From assembly GCF_026262505.1 (NCBI RefSeq), contig NC_067205.1, forward strand, positions 2,418,001 to 2,482,000: a stretch of 64,000 bases of DNA. The letters run 5' to 3'. Below the pieces are notes generated by a model. That model did no database searches, was not told the origin of the DNA, and saw nothing but the letters and a program-made list of their open reading frames with translations. The stretch is from Trichomonas vaginalis G3. Lineage: Eukaryota > Parabasalia > Trichomonadida > Trichomonadidae. Shown here one piece after another: positions 39,896 through 51,191 of this stretch. The stretch's first letter is position 1. Every line of letters begins with the position of its first letter. Position numbers and translations under genes: made by a program.

Positions 39896-42800
39896 CCAAG
39901 TTTTTTGAATTTTGTATAAGGAAATTGTTGGCGATATGTGGATAGCCGCTGCCCAGACACCAAAAATGAATTAACCCGTCTGCTGAATAACGTTTCTGAA
40001 TCTTTATTAAAAAGATAAAAATAATCAGCGATTTTTGGCTGCAGTTAAAAATCAAAAGATTGTATTGTTGTTTGTCAAAAATTCTTTAGAAGAGAGTCTG
40101 CGCAGCCACAATTACTTTTATGCGTATTTAAAACACGAATTTACTTCAAAAACAGTTTTAATTGCATTCTAGAATTCGGAGCCTCGATTGACAGAGTTAT
40201 AAAGACAAAATTGAAAAAGAGAAAGTTCAATCACGTTTATAACCAAGTATTAAATTCTGTTTCAGATCAGAAGCAGCATTCTGAATCAAAAGGTATGGCG
40301 GCTTCCAAGGGCGTAGCCGCCCCTTCTAGCCCCGAAGATGTTTTAGTCATAAAATGAGGTTTTTGATTTTCGAAAATATGTTAGTCTTCTTGGTGTGAAT
40401 TCGGAGGACTGCTTCATGTTTCTCTTCTTCGTGTTTCTCTTCTTTCTTCCTCTTCCAATTGCTTCTGGGTAAGACAGTCTTTCTTCTGGGTCGAAAACAT
40501 TATAAATGTGTAATTGAATGACACCAGTATACTCTTTGTTTGACGTTCGCTCTTGACAAAGAACTTAGATTCAGGCAATACAGAATGACTTCTGTGCGTT
40601 GAGAAAAGCTGATGTCCTGGAACAAAATTTGGCAATTAGAGACTTCTTTTTTCCGAATATGTTTCAGGAGTTTCCATGACGACAGTAAACAAACAACATC
40701 TCCATCTTGCGATGGTCTTGTTGTGTTTGTTCGGAAAGGTAAAGAGCAATGATCATAAATGTTGACTGCGTTGAATCAGAAAGTCGAATTCAAATTGTGT
40801 TAGTGCGTATAGCCAGTCCAAACCACTTTTATGTACAGCATTGTCTTCCAACGTCCGGTCAATGGTATTTCCATCTTGGTCATTATCCAGTAACTAACAG
40901 AACTGGAATTCGGCAATTCCTCGTTCGAATGACCGTTGGCATGCTAAACGAGAGAAAGATTTTGACGACCTTCGGTATAACAGTTCTCAACATTATAAGC
41001 TTAGTCAAATGTTGGAAATACTGAACTAAGACATCGCTAAGCCTCAAATTGGACTTGGAATTGTCTTAGTAAGTTCAATTAACTAAGCAATTGCTTTGTT
41101 CAAGAACTTCACAGAACTGAGCTATTGTTATAGCGTCTGGGTTCGTGTGTTTTCTCGGCGTCTTTGAGACATATTTACAGCAAATTTGTTGAAAGAATTT
41201 CTCTTAATTCTGTTAGAACTTTTTGGCCGGTTATTCTAACACTGTGCCAGTTCTTGGAGGTTCGTGGGCTTTGGCTATTGGGTTAGCGTTGAGAATTGTT
41301 AATGTTGCTTCCATTAGGACAAAAAATAAACTGTTTTTTTCGGACTACTACCATAGAGGAAGTTTAAAAATAAACCGTTTATCGTCAACGGTAACGCGCC
41401 TCTAGTTTTTTATTTTATCTTCAATAGCTTCCGTTGGCAACGTTCCATCTCAAATATTGATCATGAACTATAAACGTTTTTTGTTTATTCTATATATACT
41501 TTTTTGTTCCACACGGTAAAACTTTTTACACACGGGGTTTTTTGAGCAGTCGTAGCCGTTGACATTTTTTGTAGAGGCACTCAAAATAGTTAGCACTTTG
41601 GTCCGGACCAAGTAAGGGATCTATCGTATCGCTACATGAAAAGTTTACAGGCGTTCCAAGATAGTATTACTTTGAGGAAGACTTTCCCCTTATAGAATGA
41701 GATTAGGGACGGTTATTTTACAAAAACGACAACACTTTGTACCGAGATAGTTTTTTGTGGCTGAACCAAAAGGTGTTCATATAAACCATCTCGTTTCAAA
41801 AACCGCTTTTTTAACTTCACTTAAAATGCCACGTAGCTACGTAAGAATATACGTAAGAGGAAGAAGCATTGAAACATCCAATAGTAAAACTGGACACCAC
41901 AACAACAGTTGCAACAACAAATGCTGAATGACCCCACTATGTTGCAACAAAATGTCAAGCAATCCTATGCTTTTAAACCGAGTGTTGGTGCACAGAGTGG
42001 AGGTTTAAGAGGCGGCACTTTTAGCGAAAATGTGGCAGCTATGGTGAGCTGCAGACGAACAGCATATAACCCTCAAGTCAAATGAATTTGAGTTCACTCA
42101 AAAATCAAATAACAATGCAAAAAAGTCAAACATAGAGACATACAGAAGCAAAATAAGTGAAAAACGAAAAGAAACTAGAATATGACAGACACACAAAGAA
42201 ACTCAATGAGTTAAACGTAGAGAGAAAAAGAAGAAAGAAGAACAACTGAAAGAACTAAGTACAGAGGAATATGGCGAAAAAGTGTCAGAAAAAGCGCAGA
42301 AGTTAGCAAAAATGGAACAAGATGTCATAAATTTGAAAAACCATACTACTCAATATAAAATACTGAGAAAGATGAAGAGATAAAAACAAAAAGCCCTGAA
42401 GACATATAATGGATAGCGATGAGTATAAAAAAGAAGTTGAAGCAAATGTAAAGGCAGAAAAACTTTTTACAGTTGCAAACCAAACCGTACAGTATGAAAA
42501 CTTAGCACAAGAACAAGTAAAAATAAACGACGCAGCCATGCAAAAGGCAATGAAAAGTGCAGAATATATAAAAGCTAACAATGACTTGTTAGATGCCCAA
42601 GCCAACGCTAAAAGCAGGCCCAACTCATAGGGTCAAAAGACAAAAAAATATCAAGCGGATGAAGATAGTTCAAATGAAGCTTTAACAAATGCTGACTTTA
42701 AGAACGCTTTCGAAGCTCTTCATAGTAAGGTGAAACAAAGTGAACGACTTCTCATCTGGAAAGAACAACTGAAGTCTGAAGGTTTCGACAAAGAGTTAAA

Positions 42801-45800
42801 GAAGTAGCACAAAATATGACGAAATAACAGATGCAGCAACGAGACAGGCAGTTCAAAGTGCTATGACGCCGTTAGAGCAACTGTTGTGAAAAGTCAAGAA
42901 AAAGAGTTACAAAACATACCAAAACAGACCTAGTAAATGCTTTTCTTAAAAACGAAAAGTCAGGTAGGACATTACGCTGCAGATGAAACATATGTGCCAG
43001 CTGGTGGAACTTCATATACCACCAACAAGCCTCCAAGAGAAGCACCTGCACCAGGGGACTACCTTAGAACATTTACATCGTCACATGGACACAGACACAG
43101 GCATGCACAACAACCAGCACAACAAACCACCTCCACAACCAGCACAGACAACCAACACAACAACCAACAGTTCAAAACACTGCACCACAACCAGCACAAC
43201 AACAACCACAAACAGAGCAAGGACATAAAAGAAGTAGAGAACAAGGAAACCAAGAATTCTTAAAATGCTAAAGAAGACTATGGTTACCCAGATAGTATTG
43301 ACTTTAGTGACAGATATAAAGAAGCTATTAGAAAGTTAAGGATCGAAATACTGACCCGAACCTATTTAGCTTTATGGCTCTGGCACCAAAGGGGATATAA
43401 TTTCAAACCTGGAAAATACAAGCTCGCTAAGGGATATGATTTAATAGCATATCATCCAAATGACATGAAACGAATTTACTCGCGAGATATTTGATGTCAG
43501 AGCTAAATGACAATTTAACTCCTTCATGAAACGCGTAAAAAATAAGAGACGGAACGAAAAGCAAAAAGGTTTATGAGTCCGGATGACTTAGAAAGGGACT
43601 TGTTGAAAACGGTCTCTCGGAATATAATGAAATGCCAGGCAGATGAGGTACAAGAAAACTCCACAGGAAGAACTAGTTCAGATACAACCAGACATGGAAG
43701 AAATAGTTCAGCAACAAAAGCTAGAAAGAGCCTGAAGGAAACAACATCCTTCCTTTGGAAACTAACTTCACAGACTAATGAAGATTTGGAACAGCCGAAA
43801 AATCTTGACCTCAAAAAGACAGTATCGGAGAATATGGAATATTTCCAAGAGTCTAAAAAAAATTCGGCTGACATAGTAGAAGAATATTCGAAAAATGTTT
43901 GCCGACATACAAAAGACTCCAACATCAGATGAAAATATCCAGCAATAGAATGGAAGAACTGAAAAAAAATGTACACAAATACAACAACCCTTTTTTACTT
44001 ACGAGCATTTAACGTTCAATCATTCGGATTAAACTCGGTGAAGATAAAAGGTTAAATTTCAAGAAAACATATAGAAATGAAACATTGTTTAAAGTTATTC
44101 AGAACCTAACCAGATGGAACGCATAACTACTTTTAGTTTCTTTGCAGAGCGATGGAACTACAAGAGATGGGGGTCATAACTAAACCCGGATAGGTGTTCA
44201 TAAACTTACAACCTCAATTCCAAGAAGTTGTAGACGCAATGAAAGTCAATGGTGAACCAAGATATAGGCTAGTATTTTCAGCGCGGCTTTAATGCCATTG
44301 AAAGATATGAAAGATGCAGATATTTTGGACCAGTATGAAATGAACATGGCTGATGGAAATATAACACCTGACGTTCTAGAACAATTTATCTCAAAGACTA
44401 CACAGAACCATGAGATGGTATATTTGGTGAAGAGTTTTAGAAAGAAAGTTAGGGAGATAGAAGGAAGAGAACCTATTGTACATGACTTGCAAACGGAAAG
44501 TTTACAAAATGTCATAAAAACTTACTTTGCAGACAATGAACCGAGAAGGATGAATATTTAAGAAAACTCAAGATGGACAGTACCAAATGAAATGTTAGTA
44601 TTGAAAAACATGTATCCTTGACAAAATAAAACCAACACAGAAATAAACGACGCAAGACTCGAAAAGATTGGGTAGAAAGCCTTCCCATTCACAAAAAAGA
44701 TATAGTTGTAAACAGTGGAAAGAAAACCAGAATGGCTACAAAAACATATATTTGGAAACGAGCATATTCCATATGGACAGGCACTGTTTTGAAGAGCTTG
44801 ACCGGAAACTCAGGAAGATCATGCAAACAATACGCGAAGACTCAAATACAGACTATGGACCAACTCTTCTAGGATATAGGTTACCTGAGATGGCGACCAG
44901 AGCCAAAAGGCAAAAGGACATGGGAAATTTGCAACATACTAGATGAACATAATGCAAAGATGCAACAACTTCAAGCAAGGAGGGCAAATGAAGGAAAAAG
45001 AAGAGTTAAAAACTCAGTCAGGAAGAAAGTAAAGCTTGGTCGGAGTGGGTTCTATTATGACATATAAATCCAACTATTCTATATTTTTACTCATATAAAT
45101 GTACGCCGCTCAGAATATAACGCCACAGTTTTGGATGGCTATGAATGGAAATGTTTCCGAATGGTATAACGAATGCGACAATGCCATTAGAAGGTCAGAA
45201 ATAGTTCCTGGAAACTTACGAATATACAACTGCTGTTTCTTATGGAAACGTAGGTGAGTTTGGAGAAGGTTCTTCAAAAACAGTAGATATTGCTTGCGAC
45301 AGGTTTCATATTTATTTCTATTGACAAACTCATTCTTATTACGTGGAACAAGACATTGAAATAAAACTTCTGCCAAGTTGTCTGACAAGAAAAGGTTGCA
45401 ATGGAATTTTCTATGGTCGGATACCAATATGCTCCAGAAGTTTTCATGGGATATAAGATATATTCTAAACTCTGACTTAGTTCAAACATAACCATGGGCA
45501 AACTATGAAATGTTCGCTTTGAGAAACTCAGTACAACCACAAGCTAGAGAACAAACAGACCAGTATGCAACCATTGAGAAAATAAAGAAGACTTGACCCA
45601 CGTTCCAGAGTTTTATGTTAACGCTTTCTGGACAAACTGCAAAGCAGCAGTAACCAAAGTAAAACTTAAACTTAGAGTTCTTTGTCATCTTTCCTTCATT
45701 TTCAGGTTTTTAAAGATACTTGCCAAACTGGGCAGCAAAAATTTCTATCGAACTTACTCCAAGCAAAAATAACTTAGTCATTGCACCAACACAAGAACCC

Positions 45801-46929
45801 ATTCACTCTTACAGAAGTAGTGGGAACAAATAAAATGTCATTCGCCGACTTTTTGCAAAAACAAAGTTGACTTAGACTTTGGTTTCTCCAAACCTCAACA
45901 CTGAAGTAAACTATTATTCAAATGCTGCTGGAGCATGCTTGGGACCCAGTTAAGTTCACGATGCGAAAGTTTGAATGCGCAAGAGAATAGAAAGCAGACT
46001 TGCAGCTCTATATTTGGACCCAATATTTCAAATGCTTTAGCTGCCAAATATTATTGCAGTTCCCACTTATGTTCCCTATACACCAAATATCTGTCAAGAC
46101 TTTGCAGGTGAAGTTTGGAAACCAATCAAGGAACCGCAGGTGCAAAGAACAGATATTGCCTTAACAACTGCAATGAAACATGCAGATACTATGTTTGTAC
46201 TGTTCAGACGAACTATAAATAACTATTCTTGCTTCTACAACCCTGGTATTAAATACCATATAAACATGATGGCAATATTATCCAAGAGAAAGAATATTCT
46301 AACCAGTTGAGGATAATGAGGTCATACAAAGACTTGACATAGATGCTATGAACTTTACACAACAATTCAACAACACCATTAAACCCTGAATGCAAAGTTT
46401 CTATTATGCCATATGTGAAAGTATGGACTCATACAGGAGGTCAAAAAAACTCAATATACAAATGGAGACCGTTCAAACTTTTGCTTGGCATCCATTGCTG
46501 ACTCAAGAAGACTTTATGGGTGTATTTCAACTGTTGGTACAGTTCAAATACAATATTACTGGTGACAAGAGACGGTCCAGATGAATTGAAAGCAAAGAAG
46601 TTTACAAAACCAATACACTCTTTCACGGAAGATGCTCTTTTGAAGATTCGTTCGATGAAACCTGCTGGGGCTCCTCAGATTGGATCAACGACAGGTTCCA
46701 TCGAGCAGATTTTGGCAGCAGGTCAGTAAGTTGTTCTTGAACTGACTTCTCTCTCGTCAAATATGACAGTACCCAGTTTTGACATAAAATCTGTAATATA
46801 AACTTCTTTTTAAATATCGTCAGTTTTGTTTATATTTGTCTGCTTCAAGAACTTTCACCATCTCGGTATACCAACTTTCTTTGCTTTATGAAAATATTTT
46901 GGTTCAGCAAGACTGCTATTCTATACATT
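39895..46929. mobile_element. Indel-ridden copy of the B2 left part (about 49395-56230)
   Basis: Base for base this stretch follows 49395-56230: the unknown-gene segment, the end hairpin with GGTATGGCGG (around 40294), the leftward 300-residue gene, the promoter region, the structural gene (41827-45066) and the capsid gene (45098-46729). It differs by well over a hundred scattered one- to few-base length changes and comparatively few substitutions. All genes in it are broken. The pattern, with extra or missing bases often at short runs, looks like raw single-molecule reads or a badly supported assembly path, though an old decayed duplicate cannot be excluded from sequence alone. Confidence 0.8.
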
Positions 46930-48227
46930 TTTCCAAACGCCCGTAAACTTTTCCTGTAGCGACGATAGACCCTTACTTGTCCGGACAAAAGTTATACTAT
47001 TTTGAGTGCTCTACAAAAAAAGTCAACGGCGACGACTCTCAAAAACCGTTGTGTAAAAAGTTTTACCGTTGGACAAAAAAGTATATATAGAAAACAAAAA
47101 AACGTTTATAGTTCATTCAATATTTGAGATGGAACGGTTTTCCAACGGTAACTATTAAATAAATAAAAAAATAGAGGGAGTCTCCGTTGACGAAAACGGT
47201 TCATCTCAAACTCTTATTTGAAAAAAACAGTTTATTTTTGTCTAATGGAAGCCAACGCTGTTAACCACAATTCAAACATTAACAATTCTCAACCGCTAAC
47301 CAAAGCCAAAGCCCCACAACCTCCAAGAACCGGCACAGCGGTTAGAATAACCACCAAAAAATCTAACAACGAATTAAGAGAAATCTTTCAACAAATTTGC
47401 TCTAAATATCTCAAAGACGCCGAAGAAAACACACAACCAGACGCTACATACAATACTCAGTTCTGTGAAGTTCTGAACAAAGCAATTGCTAGTTCAATTG
47501 AACTTACTAAGACAATTCCAAATCCAATTGAGCTTAGCGATGTCTTAGTTCAGTATTTTCCAACATTTACTAAGCTTATAATGTTGAGAACTTTATACCA
47601 AGTTCGTCAAAATCTTCCTCGTTACATGCAACGGTCATTCGACAAGAGAATTGCTGAATTCCAAGTCTTTAGTTACGGATATGACGAAGATGAATACGTT
47701 GACGAGTTCGGAGACAACTGTACAAAATGGTTTGAATGTTATACGACAACACAATTTGAATTCGACTTTCTCGAATTCAACGCAGCAACCATTCATATCA
47801 TTGCTCTTTACCTTTCCGAACAACAACAAGACCTCGCAGATGGAGATGTTGTTACTGTCGTCATGGAAACTCCTGAACAATTCGGAAAAAAGAAGTCTCT
47901 AATTGCCAAATTCGTTCCAGGACATCAGCTTTTCCAACGCACAGAAGTCTTCTGTATTCCTGGAACTAAGTTCTTTGTCAGGAGCGAACGCAAAGAAAGA
48001 TATAATGTGTCATTCAATTACACATTATATAATGTTTTCGACCCAGAAGAAGGCTTCTTCCCAGAAGCAATGGAGGAAGAAGAAGAGGAGGAGGAAATAC
48101 AAAACTCTATCCAAGAAGAGTCCTCCGAATTCACACCAGAAGACTAACAATTTTCCGAATAAAAACTTCATTTATACTAAACATCTTCGGGGCTAGAAGG
48201 GGCGCAGCCCCTGGAAGCCCCACTACC
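46930..48227. mobile_element. Inverted copy of the B2 left end
   Basis: The complement of about 49763-51040: promoter region, 300-residue gene and end hairpin, here clean and without the indels of the preceding stretch. It ends with the GC hairpin (48190-48220) and a T run (48228-48246). With B2 it forms a head-to-head pair of element ends about 1.5 kb apart. Confidence 0.85.
47245..48147 (+). CDS. End-gene of the A/B family, 300 residues (inverted copy)
   Basis: Start MEANAVNHNSNINNSQPL is preferred because both copies share it after a T-rich stretch (TTTATTTTTGTCTA). The protein has a basic, low-complexity N-terminus (KAKAPQPPRTGTAVRITTKK), a helical core (ELTKTIPNPIELSDVLVQYF), a beta-rich part (FEFDFLEFNAATIHIIALYL, LIAKFVPGHQLFQRTEVFC) and a strongly acidic tail (MEEEEEEEE). 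No family is recognised. Its position right inside the terminal hairpin could fit an end-binding or regulatory protein. About 95% identical to the leftward gene at 49842-50720. Looks whole. Confidence 0.65.
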   Translation: MEANAVNHNSNINNSQPLTKAKAPQPPRTGTAVRITTKKSNNELREIFQQICSKYLKDAEENTQPDATYNTQFCEVLNKAIASSIELTKTIPNPIELSDVLVQYFPTFTKLIMLRTLYQVRQNLPRYMQRSFDKRIAEFQVFSYGYDEDEYVDEFGDNCTKWFECYTTTQFEFDFLEFNAATIHIIALYLSEQQQDLADGDVVTVVMETPEQFGKKKSLIAKFVPGHQLFQRTEVFCIPGTKFFVRSERKERYNVSFNYTLYNVFDPEEGFFPEAMEEEEEEEEIQNSIQEESSEFTPED

Positions 48228-48246
48228 TTTTTTTTTTTTTTTTTTT
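48190..48246. repeat. Terminal GC hairpin and 19-T run of the inverted B end
   Basis: The hairpin GGGCTAGAAGGGGCGCAGCC with its complement arm (48190-48220) is followed by CCACTACC and T(19) at 48228-48246. Same order as at element A: hairpin, GG/CC-type boundary, homopolymer outside. Confidence 0.8.
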
Positions 48247-48429
48247 AATTATACCTCAAATTCAAATATTTAAAATATTATTTACATAATTATCTCAAAA
48301 TTATATTTTTATATATTATTTTTCATATGTATAAATCATATAATCTATATCTATGCAAATCTCATCTAAATTTTTTTGAAACAAACCGCTACCATTTTAT
48401 AATGGTCCATCTTAAATTCATCATAAATT
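48247..48429. other. AT-rich flank, nothing recognised
   Basis: Simple AT-rich DNA between the T run and the hairpin train; no frame and no repeat of note. Confidence 0.5.
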
Positions 48430-49436
48430 CTGGTACATGTTAGTACCAGAGTCTTCAAATCTCAAACACTCTGGTACCAACATGTACCAGACGCGAGTTT
48501 CCAATGCCCTCGTACGATTTTCTATTAAGATCTTCTTGAATGAGAAGGTCTTCATAGAAACTCGTACGAGGGCTTCTCTTTTAAATACTCTGGTACCTGC
48601 TGGTATCGGAGTCGACTTTACAGCCCTTTCCCCAATTTTGAAGCTGGGGAAAGTTTTCAAGCAATGAAAGGGAAGCTCTCGCTATGAGGTGAAAATCTAG
48701 AATTTTTACCTCATAGCGAGTAATCCTTTGTTAATTGCTTGAAAACTTTCTTCAAATTATCAAAATTTCGAGGAAAGTTTCCTTGCTTCAAAGTAGAGAT
48801 GGAGCCCTTTGAGCCACTGCATATAGGTCAGTGACTCAAATACTCCATCTCTACTAGAAATCGCCAAAATTTGGGTCGCAATCTTTGAAATGCGACGCAA
48901 GTTTTGGCAATTTCGCGAGGGACTTGCTCCATTTGGTGCATAGATTCACACTCTATGCACCAGATGGAACAATTCTTTCGCTGACAGCGGGAAACTTTGT
49001 CTGAATAGTTTAACATTCAGACAAAGTTTCCCGCTGTCAGAGAGGGAATGGAAGGGTAAGAGGTATATATTCATAATGTATACCTCTTACTCTTCCATTC
49101 CCTCAAGAAAGTTCAAAAACTTGGGTGCAATCAGTTCTGATTGCACCCAAGTTTTTGAACTTTATATAAGGAATTGTTGGCTTGATGTACTGATCATGAA
49201 TCAGTACATCATAGCCAACAATTCCTTCGCAAACAGTGGGAAACTTTGTCTGAATAGTTTAACATTCAGACAAAGTTTCCCGCTGTCAGGGAGGGAATTA
49301 GAGGGTGGGAGATATATAGATAGACTATAAATCTCTCACCCTTTAATTCCCTCAAGAAAGTTCAAAAACTTGGGTGCAATCAGTTCTGATTGCACCCAAG
49401 TTTTTGAATTTTGTATAAGGAATTGTTGGCTATGAT
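48430..49436. repeat. Train of about fourteen consecutive hairpins
   Basis: Adjacent stem-loops with arms of roughly 20-30 bases and short loops follow each other almost without spacers. Approximate extents are 48430-48490, 48507-48573, 48624-48652, 48649-48750 (long, with inner palindrome CTCGCTATGAGGT), 48792-48855, 48857-48914, 48915-48980, 48981-49040 (arm CTGACAGCGGGAAACTTTGT), 49041-49104, 49107-49163, 49168-49227, 49230-49290, 49291-49353 and 49356-49412. The group 48981-49227 is repeated in tandem by 49230-49436, with two hairpins kept and one replaced by a different sequence of the same shape. No protein frame is supported; frames such as 48437-48667 only read through arms. Confidence 0.9.
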
Positions 49437-49761
49437 GTGGATAGCCGCTGCCAGACCAAATGAATTAACCGTTGTGAATAACGTTTCTGAATCTTTATTT
49501 AAAAAGATAAAATATCACGATTTTGGCTGCGTTAAAAATCAAAGAATTGATGTTTTTGTCAAAAATCTTTTAGAAGAAGTTGCACCCAATTACTTTTATC
49601 GTATTAAAAACGATTTACTTCAAACAGGTTTTATTCCTTCAATTAGAATTCGCGAGCCTCGATTGACAGATTATAAAACAAAATTGAAAAGAGAAGTTCA
49701 ATCACGTTTATACCAAGTATTAAATTCTGTTCAGAATCAAGAAGCCAATTTGAATCAAAAG
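49431..49761 (+). pseudogene. Fragment of an unknown protein between hairpin train and B2
   Basis: Coding-like sequence on the plus strand: AAARPNELTVVNNVSESLFK, then a helical, basic stretch with PNYFYRIKNDLLQTGFIPSI and KREVQSRLYQVLNS. It has no start codon of its own (the upstream ATGs lie in the hairpin train) and its frame runs into the element end, so it is a gene fragment, probably host, interrupted on both sides. The family is not recognised. A damaged copy precedes the indel-ridden segment (about 39900-40290). Confidence 0.4.
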
Positions 49762-49767
49762 GTAGTG

Positions 49768-49798
49768 GGGCTTCCAGGGGCTGCGCCCCTTCTAGCCC
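49768..49798. repeat. GC-rich terminal hairpin of B2
   Basis: GGGCTTCCAGGGGCTGCGCC followed by the closing arm. Same 31-base sequence as 30972-31002 and the complement of 48190-48220. Confidence 0.8.
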
Positions 49799-49841
49799 CG
49801 AAGATGTTTAGTATAAAATGAGGTTTTTATTCGGAAAATTG

Positions 49842-50720
49842 TTAGTCTTCTGGTGTGAATTCGGAGGACTCTTCGTGTTTCTCTTCTTCGTGTTTCTCTT
49901 CTTCTTCCTCTTCCATTGCTTCTGGGAAGAAGTCTTCTTCTGGGTCGAAAACATTATATAATGTGTAATTGAATGACACATTATATCTTTGTTTGAGTTC
50001 GCTCTTGACAAAGAACTTAGTTCCAGGAATACAGAAGACTTCTGTGCGTTGGAAAAGCTGATGTCCTGGAACAAATTTGGCAATTAGAGACTTCTTTTTT
50101 CCGAATTGTTCAGGAGTTTCCATGACGACAGTAACAACATCTCCATCTGCGAGGTCTTGTTGTTGTTCGGAAAGGTAAAGAGCAATGATATAAATGGTTG
50201 CTGCGTTGAATTCGAGAAAGTCGAATTCAAATTGTGTAGTCGTATAGCAGTCAAACCATTTTGTACAGTTGTCTCCGAACTCGTCAATGTATTCATCTTG
50301 GTCATATCCGTAACTAAAGACTTGGAATTCGGCAATTCTCTTGTCGAATGACCGTTGCATGTAACGAGGAAGATTTTGACGAACTTGGTATAAAGTTCTC
50401 AACATTATAAGCTTAGTAAATGTTGGAAAATACTGAACTAAGACATCGCTAAGCTCAATTGGACTTGGAATTGTCTTAGTAAGTTCAATTGAACTAGCAA
50501 TTGCTTTGTTCAGAACTTCACAGAACTGAGTATTGTATATAGCGTCTGGTTGTGTGTTTTCTTCGGCGTCTTTGAGATATTTAGAGCAAATTTGTTGAAG
50601 AATTTCTCTTAATTCGCTGTTAGACTTTTTGGCGGTTATTCTAACAGCTGTGCCAGTTCTTGGAGGTTGTGGGGCTTTGGCTTTGGTTAGCGGTTGAGAA
50701 TTGTTAATGTTGGCTTCCAT
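49842..50720 (-). CDS. End-gene of the A/B family, 292 residues
   Basis: Leftward relative of 47245-48147. Start MEANINNSQPLTKAK is shared with the other copy; an ATG 36 bases upstream (MSSPKKTVYFCL) is in frame but not shared exactly. Same basic N-terminus, helical middle and acidic tail, which here alternates E and HEEEK units (EEEEEKHEEEKHEE). Looks whole. A third, damaged copy lies at about 40400-41310. Function unknown; its constant place beside the terminal hairpin is the best clue. Confidence 0.65.
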   Translation of the reverse strand: MEANINNSQPLTKAKAPQPPRTGTAVRITAKKSNSELREILQQICSKYLKDAEENTQPDAIYNTQFCEVLNKAIASSIELTKTIPSPIELSDVLVQYFPTFTKLIMLRTLYQVRQNLPRYMQRSFDKRIAEFQVFSYGYDQDEYIDEFGDNCTKWFDCYTTTQFEFDFLEFNAATIYIIALYLSEQQQDLADGDVVTVVMETPEQFGKKKSLIAKFVPGHQLFQRTEVFCIPGTKFFVKSELKQRYNVSFNYTLYNVFDPEEDFFPEAMEEEEEEKHEEEKHEESSEFTPED

Positions 50721-51191
50721 TAGACAAAAATAAACTGTTTTTTTCGGACTACTCATAGAAAAGTTTAAAATAAACCGTTTTCGTCAACGGTAACCCCCTC
50801 TATTTTTTTATTTTATTTAATAGTTACCGTTGGCAAACCGTTCCATCTCAAATATTGAATGAACTATAAACGTTTTTGTTTTCTATATATACTTTTTTGT
50901 CCAACGGTAAAACTTTTTACACAACGGTTTTTGAGAGTCGTAGCCGTTGACTTTTTTGTAGAGCACTCAAAATAGTACAGCTTTGTCCGGACAAGTAAGG
51001 GTCTATCGTCGCTACAGGAAAAGTTACAGGCGTTCCAAGGAAGTATACTTTGAGAAGACTTTCCCCCTTATAGAATGAGATAGGACGGTTATTTTACAAA
51101 ACTGACAACACTTTGACCGAGTAGTTTTTTGTGCTGAACAAAAAGTGTCATATAAACATCTGTCAAAAACCGCTTTTTAACTTCACTTAAA

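Noticed and set aside
48437-49330. Open frames across the hairpin train
   Set aside because: They translate inverted repeat arms and are open on both strands by chance.
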